A DNA stretch of 64,000 bases from Treponema sp. (lineage in GTDB: Bacteria; Spirochaetota; Spirochaetia; Treponematales; Treponemataceae). Each line of letters begins with the position of its first letter. The stretch's first letter is position 1. The position numbers were made by a program, and so were the translations under genes. Where the stretch lies: positions 1 to 64,000 of the forward strand of contig JAKSTN010000015.1 in assembly GCA_024402535.1 (NCBI GenBank). The letters run 5' to 3'. Positions 1 to 9,957 of this stretch are shown piece by piece. The notes below the pieces were generated by a model. The model made no database searches. It was not told the origin of the DNA and saw only the letters and a list, made by a program, of their open reading frames with translations.

Positions 1-8
1 AAATACCT

Positions 9-221
9 CTGGTTTAGAGTTTTTTCTTTGCCTTGAAAAAGTTGCCTTTTCAAGTATTTCTCTTTGAAAACGGGGCCCAGCATCGCGAATTCGCACCCCA
101 GTGGAATGTGTCCTCACTTCGTTGCGGGATTCCACTGGGTCACGATTCGCTGCGTCCCGTTTTCAACCTGATATAAGTTTCCAAGGCAACTTTTTCAGGT
201 AAATATAGAGTTCTAAACCAG
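9..221. repeat. Long imperfect palindrome (about 213 bp)
   Basis: The outer arms CTGGTTTAGA (9-18) and TCTAAACCAG (212-221) are perfect complements. Inside them the segments GAAAAAGTTGCCTT and AAGGCAACTTTTTC, and GAAAACGGG and CCCGTTTTC, also pair. A central CCAGTGGAAT / ATTCCACTGG stem is flanked by imperfectly matching CGCGAATTCG-type sequence. A transcript would fold into one long hairpin. No coding frame is convincing here. It could be a dispersed intergenic repeat, a non-autonomous mobile remnant or a structured RNA; the sequence alone does not decide. Confidence 0.75.
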
Positions 222-278
222 TGTCATTTTCCTGAAAACGGAGAAAGAGGGTCTCTTCCCCCTAACTCTTTTCTTCTA

Positions 279-294
279 TATAATAAACCGCTAT
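279..294 (+). promoter_or_regulatory. -10 box very close to the helicase start
   Basis: TATAAT at 279-284 is followed by only 10 nt before the ATG at 295. No Shine-Dalgarno sequence is visible in those bases, so the mRNA would have an extremely short leader. No clear -35 was seen. It belongs to a set of similar starts in this window. Confidence 0.45.
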
Positions 295-2409
295 ATGACT
301 ATTGACGAAAAAACAAACAATGACGAACTCTTTGATTCTGATGAAATTATTCCTATTGAAGATGATGTAATTGAAAATGACGACTCAGAATCAGAAGAAG
401 ACGGACCTGTTACTTTTGAAGACCTGGGCCTTGATGAACGTGCCCTTGCTGCTGTCCGCCGTAAAGGGTTCGAATTTCCTTCTCCGATCCAGGTTCTGGC
501 TATTCCGCGCCTTCTGAACGGCGACTCAAACGTAATTGCCCGTGCCAGAACAGGTACCGGAAAAACTGCTGCTTTCGGACTTCCAATTATCCAGCAGCTT
601 CGTGACAAATCTGACTATCCTCAGGCTTTGATTCTTGAACCGACCCGTGAACTTGCCATGCAGACATGTACAGAAATGCAGAGCTTTACAGAAGGCGGAT
701 ACCCAAGAACCTGTGTTCTTTATGGTGGCGCAAGCTATTCAGGTCAGATTAAGGACCTGAGACGGGGCTGCGAGATTGTAGTAGGTACACCTGGTCGTAT
801 TCAGGACCATCTGGAACGGAAAACTCTGGATATTTCTAAAATCAAGTACTTTATCCTGGATGAAGGGGATGAAATGCTTGATATGGGCTTTATTGACGAT
901 ATTGAACATATCTTTGAACAGGCAAATCCGGATGCAAGAATCCTTCTTTTCAGTGCTACAATGCCTGAACCGATCCTGAAAATTGCCCAGAAATTCATGG
1001 GTGAGTACGAAATCATGGAAGAAGAAGGGGTTGTGGATGAACCGCTTCTTATTGACCAGAAGTTCTGGGTTCTTAGAGAAAGTGACAAGATTGAAGCTCT
1101 GGTTCGCCTTATTGATATGGCTCCTGATTTTTACGGTCTTGTTTTCACTATGACAAAGAATGATGCCGATAACGTTACCCGTGCTCTGGACTTGCGTGGA
1201 TATGAAGCCGCAGCCCTTCACGGGGATATTATGCAGAACCAGCGAGAAAAGGTTCTGGAACGTTTCCGCTCAAAAAAGACCCGCATTCTGGTTGCCACAG
1301 ATGTTGCAGCCCGTGGTATTGATATTTCGGGACTTACTCATGTAGTTAACTATTCCATTCCTTTTGACGGTGCAACTTATGTTCACCGTATTGGCCGAAC
1401 AGGACGTGCTGGAAGCTCGGGAACTGCGGTTACTTTTGTTAGACCGGAAGAACGTCGTAAGCTTTCATTCCTTCAGCGGGCTGTTGCAAAGGCAAGTAAA
1501 GGCCAGATGGTGGAAGAAGAAGTTCCTACAGTACACGATGTTCTTGAAGCAAAACGCATCAGAATTGTGGATGAACTGGTAAGAAAAGTATGGGGAACTT
1601 CTGAAAAAACAGAAGAAAAGCCTGAAAAGTCTGAAGAAATTGCTGAAAATACAGAAAATTCACTGGGAAACGTAGAAATTGTACAGAATGGAGCTTCTGA
1701 GGCTGTGGAATCAAGTCCTGTAGAAGTAGATTCTTTCTTTACTGAACTGGCTGAAAAACTGATTAACGGCGGGGATGCAAAAGCTGTCCTTGCTGCGGTT
1801 CTGGCAGACGAATTCGGTGAAAAACTGTCTCCAAAACATTATGGAAGAATCAGTAATCCTAAGAAAATGGGCCGTTCTTTCGAAGCAGATCCTAATTCTA
1901 CCCGTATTTTCGTTTCTCTTGGTAAAAAAGACCATATGGGACCACGTGACATTGCAGATTTCTTCAGTAATCTGCTTCATATTCCAAATCACAAGGTTGA
2001 TAACATCGATATGGCCAGGGAATTCTCTCTTGTAAGCCTGCCTAAAGAGTCTGCTAAAAAGGCTCTGGAAATGGCTCAGCGCAACAAGAACCTGCCTCAC
2101 ATGCATATTGATACTAAAGGGGAACCTGACAGAAGTCCTCGTCGCCGGGGTGCTTTCAGAGACAGACCTGAAGGTATTGGCGAAAGACGGGATGGCGAAG
2201 GCCGCCGCTCGAGGGATGGTGCCGAAGGCCGCCGTGAACGCCGTTTTGATGACAGAAAACGTGAAGAGGGACGTAAAGGGGACAGAGATGGACAGCGCCG
2301 TGAAGGCCGTTCTAAAGGAAACAGACCTAATACTCATACCCAGAGCACCCGTAACGCTGCCAGCCTTTATAAAAAATCATCATCTTCGGGTAAGGCTGAA
2401 AGATTCTAA
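295..2409 (+). CDS. deaD: DEAD-box family ATP-dependent RNA helicase (DeaD/DbpA type)
   Basis: This 704-residue protein is a superfamily 2 RNA helicase expected to remodel rRNA or mRNA in the cytoplasm. Motifs in order are: ARTGTGKT near residue 84, PTRELA near 116, motif II as DEGD at 189-192, SAT near 220, and HRIGRTGR near 364. After an acidic linker (about 430-480), residues 540-612 resemble the DbpA-type RNA-binding domain, and the last 90 residues are a basic Arg/Gly/Asp-rich tail like that of DeaD/CsdA proteins. An acidic stretch precedes the core. Motif II reads DEGD rather than DEAD, a visible and unusual substitution. The ATG at 295 is the first start after the TATAAT and has no Shine-Dalgarno sequence. 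The assignment to the family is secure; the exact orthologue is less so. Confidence 0.9.
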   Translation: MTIDEKTNNDELFDSDEIIPIEDDVIENDDSESEEDGPVTFEDLGLDERALAAVRRKGFEFPSPIQVLAIPRLLNGDSNVIARARTGTGKTAAFGLPIIQQLRDKSDYPQALILEPTRELAMQTCTEMQSFTEGGYPRTCVLYGGASYSGQIKDLRRGCEIVVGTPGRIQDHLERKTLDISKIKYFILDEGDEMLDMGFIDDIEHIFEQANPDARILLFSATMPEPILKIAQKFMGEYEIMEEEGVVDEPLLIDQKFWVLRESDKIEALVRLIDMAPDFYGLVFTMTKNDADNVTRALDLRGYEAAALHGDIMQNQREKVLERFRSKKTRILVATDVAARGIDISGLTHVVNYSIPFDGATYVHRIGRTGRAGSSGTAVTFVRPEERRKLSFLQRAVAKASKGQMVEEEVPTVHDVLEAKRIRIVDELVRKVWGTSEKTEEKPEKSEEIAENTENSLGNVEIVQNGASEAVESSPVEVDSFFTELAEKLINGGDAKAVLAAVLADEFGEKLSPKHYGRISNPKKMGRSFEADPNSTRIFVSLGKKDHMGPRDIADFFSNLLHIPNHKVDNIDMAREFSLVSLPKESAKKALEMAQRNKNLPHMHIDTKGEPDRSPRRRGAFRDRPEGIGERRDGEGRRSRDGAEGRRERRFDDRKREEGRKGDRDGQRREGRSKGNRPNTHTQSTRNAASLYKKSSSSGKAERF

Positions 2410-2474
2410 ATAATAACCACACGATTCCCCTGTTATGCAGTATAATTTGAATATATTCATAAAAGGGGTGTCCT

Positions 2475-5384
2475 GTGGGTTCTATTCTTAAAACAATTCA
2501 ACAGACAATCACAGAAAATATAAGAAATGAGAATGCAATATTTGTTTTTTCTACGGATATTGCCTGCGCCACATGGGCCGAATGGGCCGTAAAGAATACA
2601 GGCGTTCGTGCTGTTGCAAGAAACCGTTTCAAGGCCTGGGACCATTTTAAGGAAGAGGCCACTGAAGAAGAACAGACCGGGCATCCTGTTCCGGGGCTTC
2701 TCAGGAAAGTCTTTGTAGAAAACCTCATGGTAGAAAATGCCGCAAGTCCGGTTTTCAAAAAAATCATAGCACCGGAATATTCTAAGGATTCAGCATCTTT
2801 TACAGACTGGATCAGTTCTATTATTCCTTCTCTTAAAGCCTGGCATGACAGATATGAGCAGGTGTTTAAGGGAAAAATCCAGGATGATGAAGATTCAGAT
2901 TTCCAGCTTTTATATAACCGCTATTCAGATTTTCTTGTAACTGATCCTGTAACCGGGGTTCCAAGGGAAGAAAAACTTTATGAACCTTCCTGGGAAACAA
3001 AAAATCTTCTTATGGGAGATAAAGATTATTACGTTTTCTTCCCGGAAATCCTTGATGACTATGCCGATTACAAGGAATTTTTCACAAAAGGGGATATACC
3101 GAATCTTCATGTGTTTTTTGCAAAGAACTGCGATGATTTTTCCAAAGAAGTTCCTGCAGCATATTTTTCTAACTCCCGTACAGAATTCCGTAAACTTTGT
3201 CTGGAATTAAGAAATCTTCATGAAACTAAAAAAATCAGCTGGAGGGAAATGGCGGTTTCTGTTCCAGATATTGATACATATCTTCCATATATTGAGCGTG
3301 ATTTAAGCCTTTACTGTATTCCTTATGTAGTGCGTTCGGGGCAGAAAGTTACAGGAATCAATGCCGGTTCTATTTTCAGAAATGTGCTTGATGTAAAGGA
3401 AAATGATTTTTCATATGATTCCATGCGTTCACTTTTGACTAACAGTTTTGTGCCATGGAAACATGCAAATTTAAATGAGGAACTGGTACGGGAAGGGGCT
3501 GCCAGAAAATGCATAATTAATTATGACAGAAACGGGAAACCGGTAGATGTATGGGCTGAAAGCCTTAAGTTTGTAATGAACAAGCAGGTAGGTGAATGGT
3601 ATGCCGTCATAAAAAAATGGATAAAATCGCTTTGTGAATCTAAGGATTTTTCATCTATCCGTCAGGCCTGGTTTACTGCCAGAGACCAGCTTTTTGATTT
3701 CGATTCGCTTCCGGAAGACAGTCAGTGTAACCTTGTTCTGGGACATTGTCTTGATAAACTTGAAAGTCTTATTGCTCTTGAAGAACATTATCATGTAAAA
3801 GTTTCAAAGCCTTTTGATTTTTTTGTTTCTGAACTTGATAATTCAGTTTATCAGCCCCAGCAGAAAAATGCTGGAGTAAATATCTTTAAGTATAAAGTTT
3901 CTGCGCCTGCAGCCTTTAAATATCAGTTTGTAGTAGATGCCAGTCAGGCAAATCTTTCTGTTATGAATTCCCAACTGAAGTTTCTGAATAATGACAAACG
4001 GACTGCACTTAAGATTCAGGATGAAGATGCAGCTACAGAAAGTTTTATACTTTTATATGGTAAGGAAAACGGAATATTCTCCTGCAGTCAGAGTACTGTA
4101 AACGGATTTGCAATTCCTCATTCCAGACTCCAGACTTCAAAAGATCCTGAAGATTATATTTCAGAAGAATTACGAAAATATGATTATCCAGGGCAGGAAC
4201 TTTCATTTCTGAAAAATGAATCCGGGGCTTTGAAACCAGAATGCATTTATGAAATGCAGGCTCAGGAAAACAGGGGATTTTCATATTACAGGAATGTAAA
4301 TGAAAAACTTTCAGAAATAAAAGAAATCAGTGAACCGTTGAAAAAACTGGTTTTGGAAAAAGCATATAAAGATGGAAAGGTTCAGGTCAGTGCTACGGCT
4401 ATGGCAAGTTATTTTCCTTGTCCAAGAAAATGGCTTTTTTCAAGAGTTCTGGATCTTTCTGAAGATTCTCTTACCACAGAACTTTTTAACGTTTTTGATG
4501 TAGGAAATATCTATCACCGGGTTCTGGAAAAATTCTTCAGTTATTATCATCAGAATAATAAACCCATTCCTCTGGCAGATGAAAACGGACAGTTTTCTAA
4601 TGAGGAAGAAATTCTTGAAACCGTAAAAACTTATCTTGCTGAAGTTTACGAAGAAACCGATGTGAGAAAAGCCTTGAGCTTTAATCAGATAGAAACAAAA
4701 AGTCCATTGCTGAAAGAAGTCATGGAATCTCAGATTAATCAGGTTGCGGCTTTCTTTATTCCGGTTTTGGGTTCGCTTTGTATGCCTTATGATGAAAATC
4801 ATACTAAAGACAGCGGCTTCGGTAATTTTTATGTGTCTGCTACAGAAGGAAGTTTTACAGATGATTCAGAAAATGATTATCGTCTTTACGGAGAAATTGA
4901 CGGTGTTTTCTGCGATGATGACAGACTTTCTATTATCGATTACAAAACCAGTTCCACAAAAGGACCTGGGGACTGCATCGTAGATCCTGCAGAATATGAT
5001 CCTTCCTTAAAAGTTTTACCTGAGTTAAATGATTTTCAGCTTCCTATGTATGTTCATTTGCTTCAGAAAAGTAATCTGATTAAGGCCGGAGATCTGGAAC
5101 AGGTTTTATTTTTCAGCCTGAAACATCAGGAAAAAAAATACATTGTGAAGCAGCCAAAACTTACAGCTAAAAAAGAAAAAGATTCCCGTGATCACACGGT
5201 TACAGCTGAAGAGTTTCAGACCACAGTTGAAGTTTTCAGAAAATATGCGGAATGTTTTGCTTCTGAAATTAAAGCCTGCAAATCTTTTGAACCTGATTTT
5301 ACAAAGGTAAAGGTTTATGAGCATTGTGCCGCCTGTGTTTACAATACAATCTGCCGCACAACTTACGTTAAGGGGAATAAATAA
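2475..5384 (+). CDS. addB: AddB-type subunit of the AddAB helicase-nuclease (PD-(D/E)XK, Fe-S staple)
   Basis: This 969-residue protein matches the AddB/RexB class that partners AddA in resecting double-strand breaks. The C-terminal nuclease shows IIDYKT with D822 and K824. Four cysteines at 649, 951, 954 and 960 give C-x301-C-x2-C-x5-C, the 'iron staple' spacing known in AddB. The N-terminal region has no Walker A motif, so it is probably an inactivated helicase fold. The start is GTG at 2475, chosen because AAAAGGGG lies just before it. The stop overlaps the ATG of addA by one base (TAATG), so the two are translationally coupled. TATAAT at about 2441 could be the -10. Confidence 0.85.
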   Translation: MGSILKTIQQTITENIRNENAIFVFSTDIACATWAEWAVKNTGVRAVARNRFKAWDHFKEEATEEEQTGHPVPGLLRKVFVENLMVENAASPVFKKIIAPEYSKDSASFTDWISSIIPSLKAWHDRYEQVFKGKIQDDEDSDFQLLYNRYSDFLVTDPVTGVPREEKLYEPSWETKNLLMGDKDYYVFFPEILDDYADYKEFFTKGDIPNLHVFFAKNCDDFSKEVPAAYFSNSRTEFRKLCLELRNLHETKKISWREMAVSVPDIDTYLPYIERDLSLYCIPYVVRSGQKVTGINAGSIFRNVLDVKENDFSYDSMRSLLTNSFVPWKHANLNEELVREGAARKCIINYDRNGKPVDVWAESLKFVMNKQVGEWYAVIKKWIKSLCESKDFSSIRQAWFTARDQLFDFDSLPEDSQCNLVLGHCLDKLESLIALEEHYHVKVSKPFDFFVSELDNSVYQPQQKNAGVNIFKYKVSAPAAFKYQFVVDASQANLSVMNSQLKFLNNDKRTALKIQDEDAATESFILLYGKENGIFSCSQSTVNGFAIPHSRLQTSKDPEDYISEELRKYDYPGQELSFLKNESGALKPECIYEMQAQENRGFSYYRNVNEKLSEIKEISEPLKKLVLEKAYKDGKVQVSATAMASYFPCPRKWLFSRVLDLSEDSLTTELFNVFDVGNIYHRVLEKFFSYYHQNNKPIPLADENGQFSNEEEILETVKTYLAEVYEETDVRKALSFNQIETKSPLLKEVMESQINQVAAFFIPVLGSLCMPYDENHTKDSGFGNFYVSATEGSFTDDSENDYRLYGEIDGVFCDDDRLSIIDYKTSSTKGPGDCIVDPAEYDPSLKVLPELNDFQLPMYVHLLQKSNLIKAGDLEQVLFFSLKHQEKKYIVKQPKLTAKKEKDSRDHTVTAEEFQTTVEVFRKYAECFASEIKACKSFEPDFTKVKVYEHCAACVYNTICRTTYVKGNK

Positions 5385-8300
5385 TGAGCCAGAATATGAA
5401 TATTGAATATCTTGATTTACTTCCTAAAAAACTTGATGACCAGCAGAAAAAAGCACTTTCTGCAGAAGGAAATGTAATTGTTGCGGCAGGGGCAGGGTCT
5501 GGAAAAACTCAGGTTCTTGCAACCCGTTTTGCCTACCTGGTTATGACTCACGGAATCAAAGCGGAAAAAATCCTTACCTTAACTTTTACAAAAAAAGCTG
5601 CCAGCGAAATGTACCAGCGTATTTACCAGACTCTGGTTTTCTTTTCCAATAATGAACAGGTTCCTGAAACTGAAAGAAAGCGGGCACAGGAAGCTGTGGA
5701 TAATTTTGCAAAAGTTCATATTCAGACTTTGGATTCCTATAACGCCTCTGTGCTGCGACAGTGTGCCAGCCGTTACGGTATTAGGCCAGACTTTACTCAG
5801 GGCGATGCAGGAGACGGAAACCAGGCACTTCAGTTTGTTATGAAACACAGAAATGACAGCGTAATTCATAATCTTGTAAATTCCAAAAACTCAGGAAACC
5901 TTCAGCAGATTGCAGGAAATATTCAGGCAGAAATTTTATCCCGTTCAAGCCTTGCATCTGATGCTGATAATTTTAAAAACTTGTGTAATTTGAAAAAGCA
6001 GGGGTGCTGCAAACTTTGGGCTGAAAAAAAATATGTAGTTCTCACTGCAATTGATGAATTCAATAAAGCTTATGATGACATTCCTTCACCAACGGCTACT
6101 CTTAAAAAAAGTAATGAGGAATTCGAAAAGCTTTCAGAAATTATGGATCTGGTTTCGGATGATATTATTTCTATGTCCCAGGAAGTTCTTAAAGAATTTT
6201 CAGACTGTGTATGGTCTTTTTCCTTTACACTTCCAAGAGGCGGAAATCTTGAGGAAATCAAAGAAATTATTTCCGGAGTTCGGCCTGCAAATTCTGAAGG
6301 TCCCCTTTATAAAATGCTTGAATGTGCAGATTATATCCAGAACTTTCAGAAAAATTATGATTATGCCGGTCTTCTTGATGAATACATGAAAGAAGTAAAT
6401 CATCAGAAGCGGGTTTCCGGAACCCTGTCATTTACGGATATTTCAGAAATGGCTTTGAAAGCCTTAAAGGAACAGACCGATTTACGTACTCAGGAACAGA
6501 ATGCCTTTGACAGAATTATGATCGACGAGTTTCAGGATAATAACCAGAAGAATCGTGATCTTTTATTCCTGCTTTCTGCAAAAACTGGACTTTCGGCAGA
6601 AGAATCTTTGAAAGGGGAAAATCTTGTAAAAGATAAATTGTTTTTCGTAGGAGATGACAAGCAGTCTATTTACAAGTTCCGCGGAGCGGATGTTTCTGTA
6701 TTTAAAAAACTTGGAGAAGATTTAAATACCACACCTGTTGATATGGTTTATAACTACCGTTCAACAGAATATCTTCTGGATTCCTTTAATTATATTTTCG
6801 GCGGTTATGACAGTAACGGAGAAAAACTGAAGGAACTTCCGGAAGCGGTTTTCCCGAAGGAAGTTACAGAATCAGAAAACTTTGCTGCTACTTTTACTGA
6901 ACATCAGATAGCAAAACGGAATATGTCTGTAATGCCGGTTTCGGAAAAACAGTTTAAAAATTCTCCTGTTCATTTCTGTATTTCTCATGAAAATCTTGAT
7001 GAAAGTAATGAAGTGATTGCTGGCCTTGTAAAACCATATCAGACAGAACTTCAGAAAATGGGAAAGCCTTCAGATTTTGAAACTGCAAAAAGTCTGGCAT
7101 TTATTTCTCATGAAGACCAGATGTGTTATTTCATTGCAAAAGAGATTTCTGAAAAAATCAAAAAATCAGATGGAAAACTTTCTTTCAGTGATTTTGCTGT
7201 TTTGGATAAATCCCGTGGGCTTAGAAAAACCCTTGTAAAATATCTTTCTCATTTTGAGATTCCATATAATCTTGATAATCAGATTGATATTTTTGAAAGT
7301 GCTCCGGTAAATGATATTTACAATCTTTTAAGACTTTGTGTTTATCCTTCAGATAACAGGGCTCTTGCGGCTTTTTTGTGTTCTCCATTTGCGGGACTTT
7401 CTGTAAATGACATGGAACAGATTTTCAGCCTTGGCTTTGAGATTGAGAAAGAAAATTCTGAAGTTTATAAAGCACTTGAAAAAATCCTTTTGAAGGAAAA
7501 ATATGAACGGCTTATAATGGCGGTTGTACTCTTTAAAGAAATAAAAGCCTGTGCCACCGGCAGTTTGCTTGCTCCCACAGTTACAAAACTCTGGTATGAA
7601 TATGGTTACCGTTATGAGACTCTTTGGCATAAAAATCTTTATTCAGAAACTGAACAGTACGATCTGCTTTTTGAACTGGCCAGAAGCTGTGATGCAGACG
7701 GGGTGTCCCTTTCAAACTTTATTGACCAGCTGGATGCTTTACGGAATGAATACAGTCAGGACAGCGAAATTGATATTTCAGAAATTTCCTATCCAAAAGA
7801 AAACAGTGATGCGGTACAGGTAATGACCATTCATAAAAGTAAGGGACTTCAGTTCGCCTATGTTTTTGTTCTTGGTATTACCGGAAATGCCCGTGGGGAT
7901 TATTCGGAAAAGGATGAAGAAGTTTCAGTTGAAAGTCCGTTCGGTGAATCAAACCTTATAGAAACGGCAAAGGCTGATGCAGAGTTCCGCCGTGTAATCT
8001 ACGTTGCCTTAACCCGTGCAGAAAAAGAAGTTTATGTTGTAGGCCGTTCAAAATATATGAAAGGCGTTATGATGTCTGTATGTCAGGCTCATTATCCTGA
8101 AATGGTAGGAAACGGAAGTTATTCACTTGGAGAATATTCTTACACAGAAAATGCTCCTTTTGATTATATTTCAATTCTTCCTGTTGACCGTAATGCAATT
8201 GATTCTGGTAAAAAAGAGAAAGTGCCTTTTGTGCTTAGTTCGAAAGATTTATTCATTAAGGAAAAGTCTGATTTTTATAATGGTGTAAAAGTTATGACAC

Positions 8301-8953
8301 TGGAAAGTCAGATTGAAGAAAGTCCTGTGGTAAGTCCAAGTAGCCTTGAAAAAGGGCAGGAGGAAGTTGGACCTGCTCTTGCTTCACAAAGTCCTGTCGC
8401 TCCGGAACTTGTTTCCCTTATGCCAAAACTTCTTGAAAAGAATTTCAATGCGGCTCATTTTGGTACTTTTGCTCATGCCTTTATGGAAGCTTATGTAAAG
8501 GATAAGAAAAATGTTCTTCACGGACTTCCGGCTTCTGTATTCAGAAATTTATGGGATTATAACAAATCAGAAGAAGAAAACTTTTCAGATCCTGTATGCT
8601 GTCAGATGATCAGTGTATGCAAAAAAATGTGTCAGGCTTTTGAAACTTCCCGGTTTGCAGAAGAACTTGTAAAAGCTGAATCAGTACAGGCGGAATATGC
8701 CTTTGTTGCTTGGCAGAAGGAACTGGTGGTGAACGGTATAATCGACCTCTGCTATAAAATGCCTGACGGCAGGGTAGTAGTGGTGGATTATAAAACTGAT
8801 GAAGAAATCCATCCTGATAAATACTATCCCCAGCTTGCCTGTTACATGGATGCGGTAAGTGAACTTTTTGAAGTGGATAAATCAAAAGTTGAATGCCATC
8901 TTTTTTACTTAAGATATGGTCAGAGTGTAGATGTAACTGATGCACTGAATTGA
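5384..8953 (+). CDS. addA: AddA-type UvrD-family helicase-nuclease
   Basis: This 1189-residue protein has a superfamily 1 helicase core. Walker A is AAGAGSGKT (residues 34-42), motif II is IDEFQD near 379, the helicase motif around GDDKQSIYKFRG follows, and VMTIHKSKGLQ and YVALTRA lie in the second helicase half. The C-terminal PD-(D/E)XK nuclease shows GTFAHAFME, then NGIIDL, then VVVVDYKTD with D1135 and K1137. The order and length fit AddA, which unwinds DNA ends and with AddB prepares 3' tails for RecA. It overlaps addB by one base. A hairpin spans its stop codon. Confidence 0.9.
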   Translation: MSQNMNIEYLDLLPKKLDDQQKKALSAEGNVIVAAGAGSGKTQVLATRFAYLVMTHGIKAEKILTLTFTKKAASEMYQRIYQTLVFFSNNEQVPETERKRAQEAVDNFAKVHIQTLDSYNASVLRQCASRYGIRPDFTQGDAGDGNQALQFVMKHRNDSVIHNLVNSKNSGNLQQIAGNIQAEILSRSSLASDADNFKNLCNLKKQGCCKLWAEKKYVVLTAIDEFNKAYDDIPSPTATLKKSNEEFEKLSEIMDLVSDDIISMSQEVLKEFSDCVWSFSFTLPRGGNLEEIKEIISGVRPANSEGPLYKMLECADYIQNFQKNYDYAGLLDEYMKEVNHQKRVSGTLSFTDISEMALKALKEQTDLRTQEQNAFDRIMIDEFQDNNQKNRDLLFLLSAKTGLSAEESLKGENLVKDKLFFVGDDKQSIYKFRGADVSVFKKLGEDLNTTPVDMVYNYRSTEYLLDSFNYIFGGYDSNGEKLKELPEAVFPKEVTESENFAATFTEHQIAKRNMSVMPVSEKQFKNSPVHFCISHENLDESNEVIAGLVKPYQTELQKMGKPSDFETAKSLAFISHEDQMCYFIAKEISEKIKKSDGKLSFSDFAVLDKSRGLRKTLVKYLSHFEIPYNLDNQIDIFESAPVNDIYNLLRLCVYPSDNRALAAFLCSPFAGLSVNDMEQIFSLGFEIEKENSEVYKALEKILLKEKYERLIMAVVLFKEIKACATGSLLAPTVTKLWYEYGYRYETLWHKNLYSETEQYDLLFELARSCDADGVSLSNFIDQLDALRNEYSQDSEIDISEISYPKENSDAVQVMTIHKSKGLQFAYVFVLGITGNARGDYSEKDEEVSVESPFGESNLIETAKADAEFRRVIYVALTRAEKEVYVVGRSKYMKGVMMSVCQAHYPEMVGNGSYSLGEYSYTENAPFDYISILPVDRNAIDSGKKEKVPFVLSSKDLFIKEKSDFYNGVKVMTLESQIEESPVVSPSSLEKGQEEVGPALASQSPVAPELVSLMPKLLEKNFNAAHFGTFAHAFMEAYVKDKKNVLHGLPASVFRNLWDYNKSEEENFSDPVCCQMISVCKKMCQAFETSRFAEELVKAESVQAEYAFVAWQKELVVNGIIDLCYKMPDGRVVVVDYKTDEEIHPDKYYPQLACYMDAVSELFEVDKSKVECHLFYLRYGQSVDVTDALN

Positions 8954-8986
8954 ATTTTTTGCCCTTTTAGGGTAAATTTCAATTCA
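8946..8986 (+). terminator. Stem-loop across the addA stop codon
   Basis: TGAATTGAAT... pairs with ...ATTTCAATTCA around a GCCCTTTTAGGG core. The left arm includes the stop codon at 8951-8953. There is no long U-run after the stem, so it is either a weak terminator or an mRNA-stabilising structure. Confidence 0.5.
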
Positions 8987-9037
8987 TAATAGTAAATTAC
9001 AAGCGCCTTTCAGCGTTTGATATATAGGAGTTTTTAT

Positions 9038-9787
9038 ATGGCACGTACACATTATATCGCCGGAAACTGGAAAATGAACACTTCTAAAGCAGAAGCAGTT
9101 GCTCTCGCTAAAGACCTGGTTGAACAGCTCAAAGGCAAAACAAACAAATTCATGATTGGTGTTCCTTTCGTATACCTTGATGCAGTTGCACAGGTTGTTA
9201 AAGGTTCAAACATCATCCTCGCTGCACAGGACTGTGCTGCAACAGACAATGGAGCTCACACAGGTGAAGTTTCTTGCGCTATGCTTAAAGACATTGGTTG
9301 TCAGTGTGTTATTCTTGGTCACTCAGAACGCCGCCACGAAATCGGTGAATCTGATGAACTGATCAACAAAAAAGTTCGCAAAGCTCTGAACTCTGGTCTT
9401 GAAGTTGACCTTTGTATCGGTGAACTCCTTTCAGAACGCGAAGCAGGTGAAGCAGAACAGGTTTGTGCTTTCCAGCTTTCTGCAGGTCTTGCAGGTGTTA
9501 CAGAAGAACAGATGAAAAACGTAACAATCGCTTACGAACCAGTTTGGGCTATCGGTACTGGTAAAACAGCTACTCCAGAAGATGCTCAGGCAATCCACAA
9601 GTTCATCCGCTCATACATTGCAAAACTTTACAACCAGGAAGTTGCAGACGAAGTAATCATCCAGTACGGTGGATCAATGAAAGCTTCTAACGCTCCAGAA
9701 CTTCTGGCTCAGGAAGACATCGACGGTGGCCTCATCGGTGGTGCTTCACTGAAAGCAGAAACATTCGTTCCAATCTGTGAATGCTAG
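9038..9787 (+). CDS. tpiA: Triose-phosphate isomerase
   Basis: This 249-residue enzyme interconverts dihydroxyacetone phosphate and glyceraldehyde-3-phosphate. Diagnostic motifs are GNWKMN at the N-terminus (catalytic Asn/Lys), HSERR (electrophilic His), YEPVWAIGTGKTA (catalytic Glu and the mobile loop) and YGGS near the C-terminus. The start is placed at the ATG at 9038, with TAGGAG about 6 nt upstream; a TTG at 9017 is in frame but has no ribosome binding site. It stands alone between addA and a hairpin-rich gap, and codon use looks strong, as expected for a highly expressed glycolytic gene. Its product uses the triose released by KDPG cleavage. Confidence 0.97.
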   Translation: MARTHYIAGNWKMNTSKAEAVALAKDLVEQLKGKTNKFMIGVPFVYLDAVAQVVKGSNIILAAQDCAATDNGAHTGEVSCAMLKDIGCQCVILGHSERRHEIGESDELINKKVRKALNSGLEVDLCIGELLSEREAGEAEQVCAFQLSAGLAGVTEEQMKNVTIAYEPVWAIGTGKTATPEDAQAIHKFIRSYIAKLYNQEVADEVIIQYGGSMKASNAPELLAQEDIDGGLIGGASLKAETFVPICEC

Positions 9788-9796
9788 ATTCTGTTA

Positions 9797-9944
9797 CAGT
9801 TTGCGAAGCAAACTGCTTACGGAACTGTAGCTTAATGATAAGTTTTGAAAAAGTTTCGGTTCCGTTGTGAATGCTAACGAACCGTTGACTTTTAGATAAA
9901 TTTTAACATCGATTCAGTTCGTTTTCGCGTTGCAGTGCAACGCG
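9797..9944 (+). other. Cluster of stem-loops downstream of tpiA
   Basis: Successive hairpins are visible: CAGTTTGCGAAGCAAACTG (9797-9815), a CGGTTC...GAACCG pair around 9856-9883, and CGCGTTGCAGTGCAACGCG (9926-9944). No coding frame was recognised in 9788-10073. The structures could stabilise tpiA mRNA or be a small RNA; only the folds themselves are seen. Confidence 0.5.
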
Positions 9945-9957
9945 CCAAACGCGAAAG

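Noticed and set aside
1711-2337. 208-residue open frame opposite the helicase C-terminus
   Set aside because: Composition is that of a complement of an Arg/Asp/Glu-rich coding region, with no family features.
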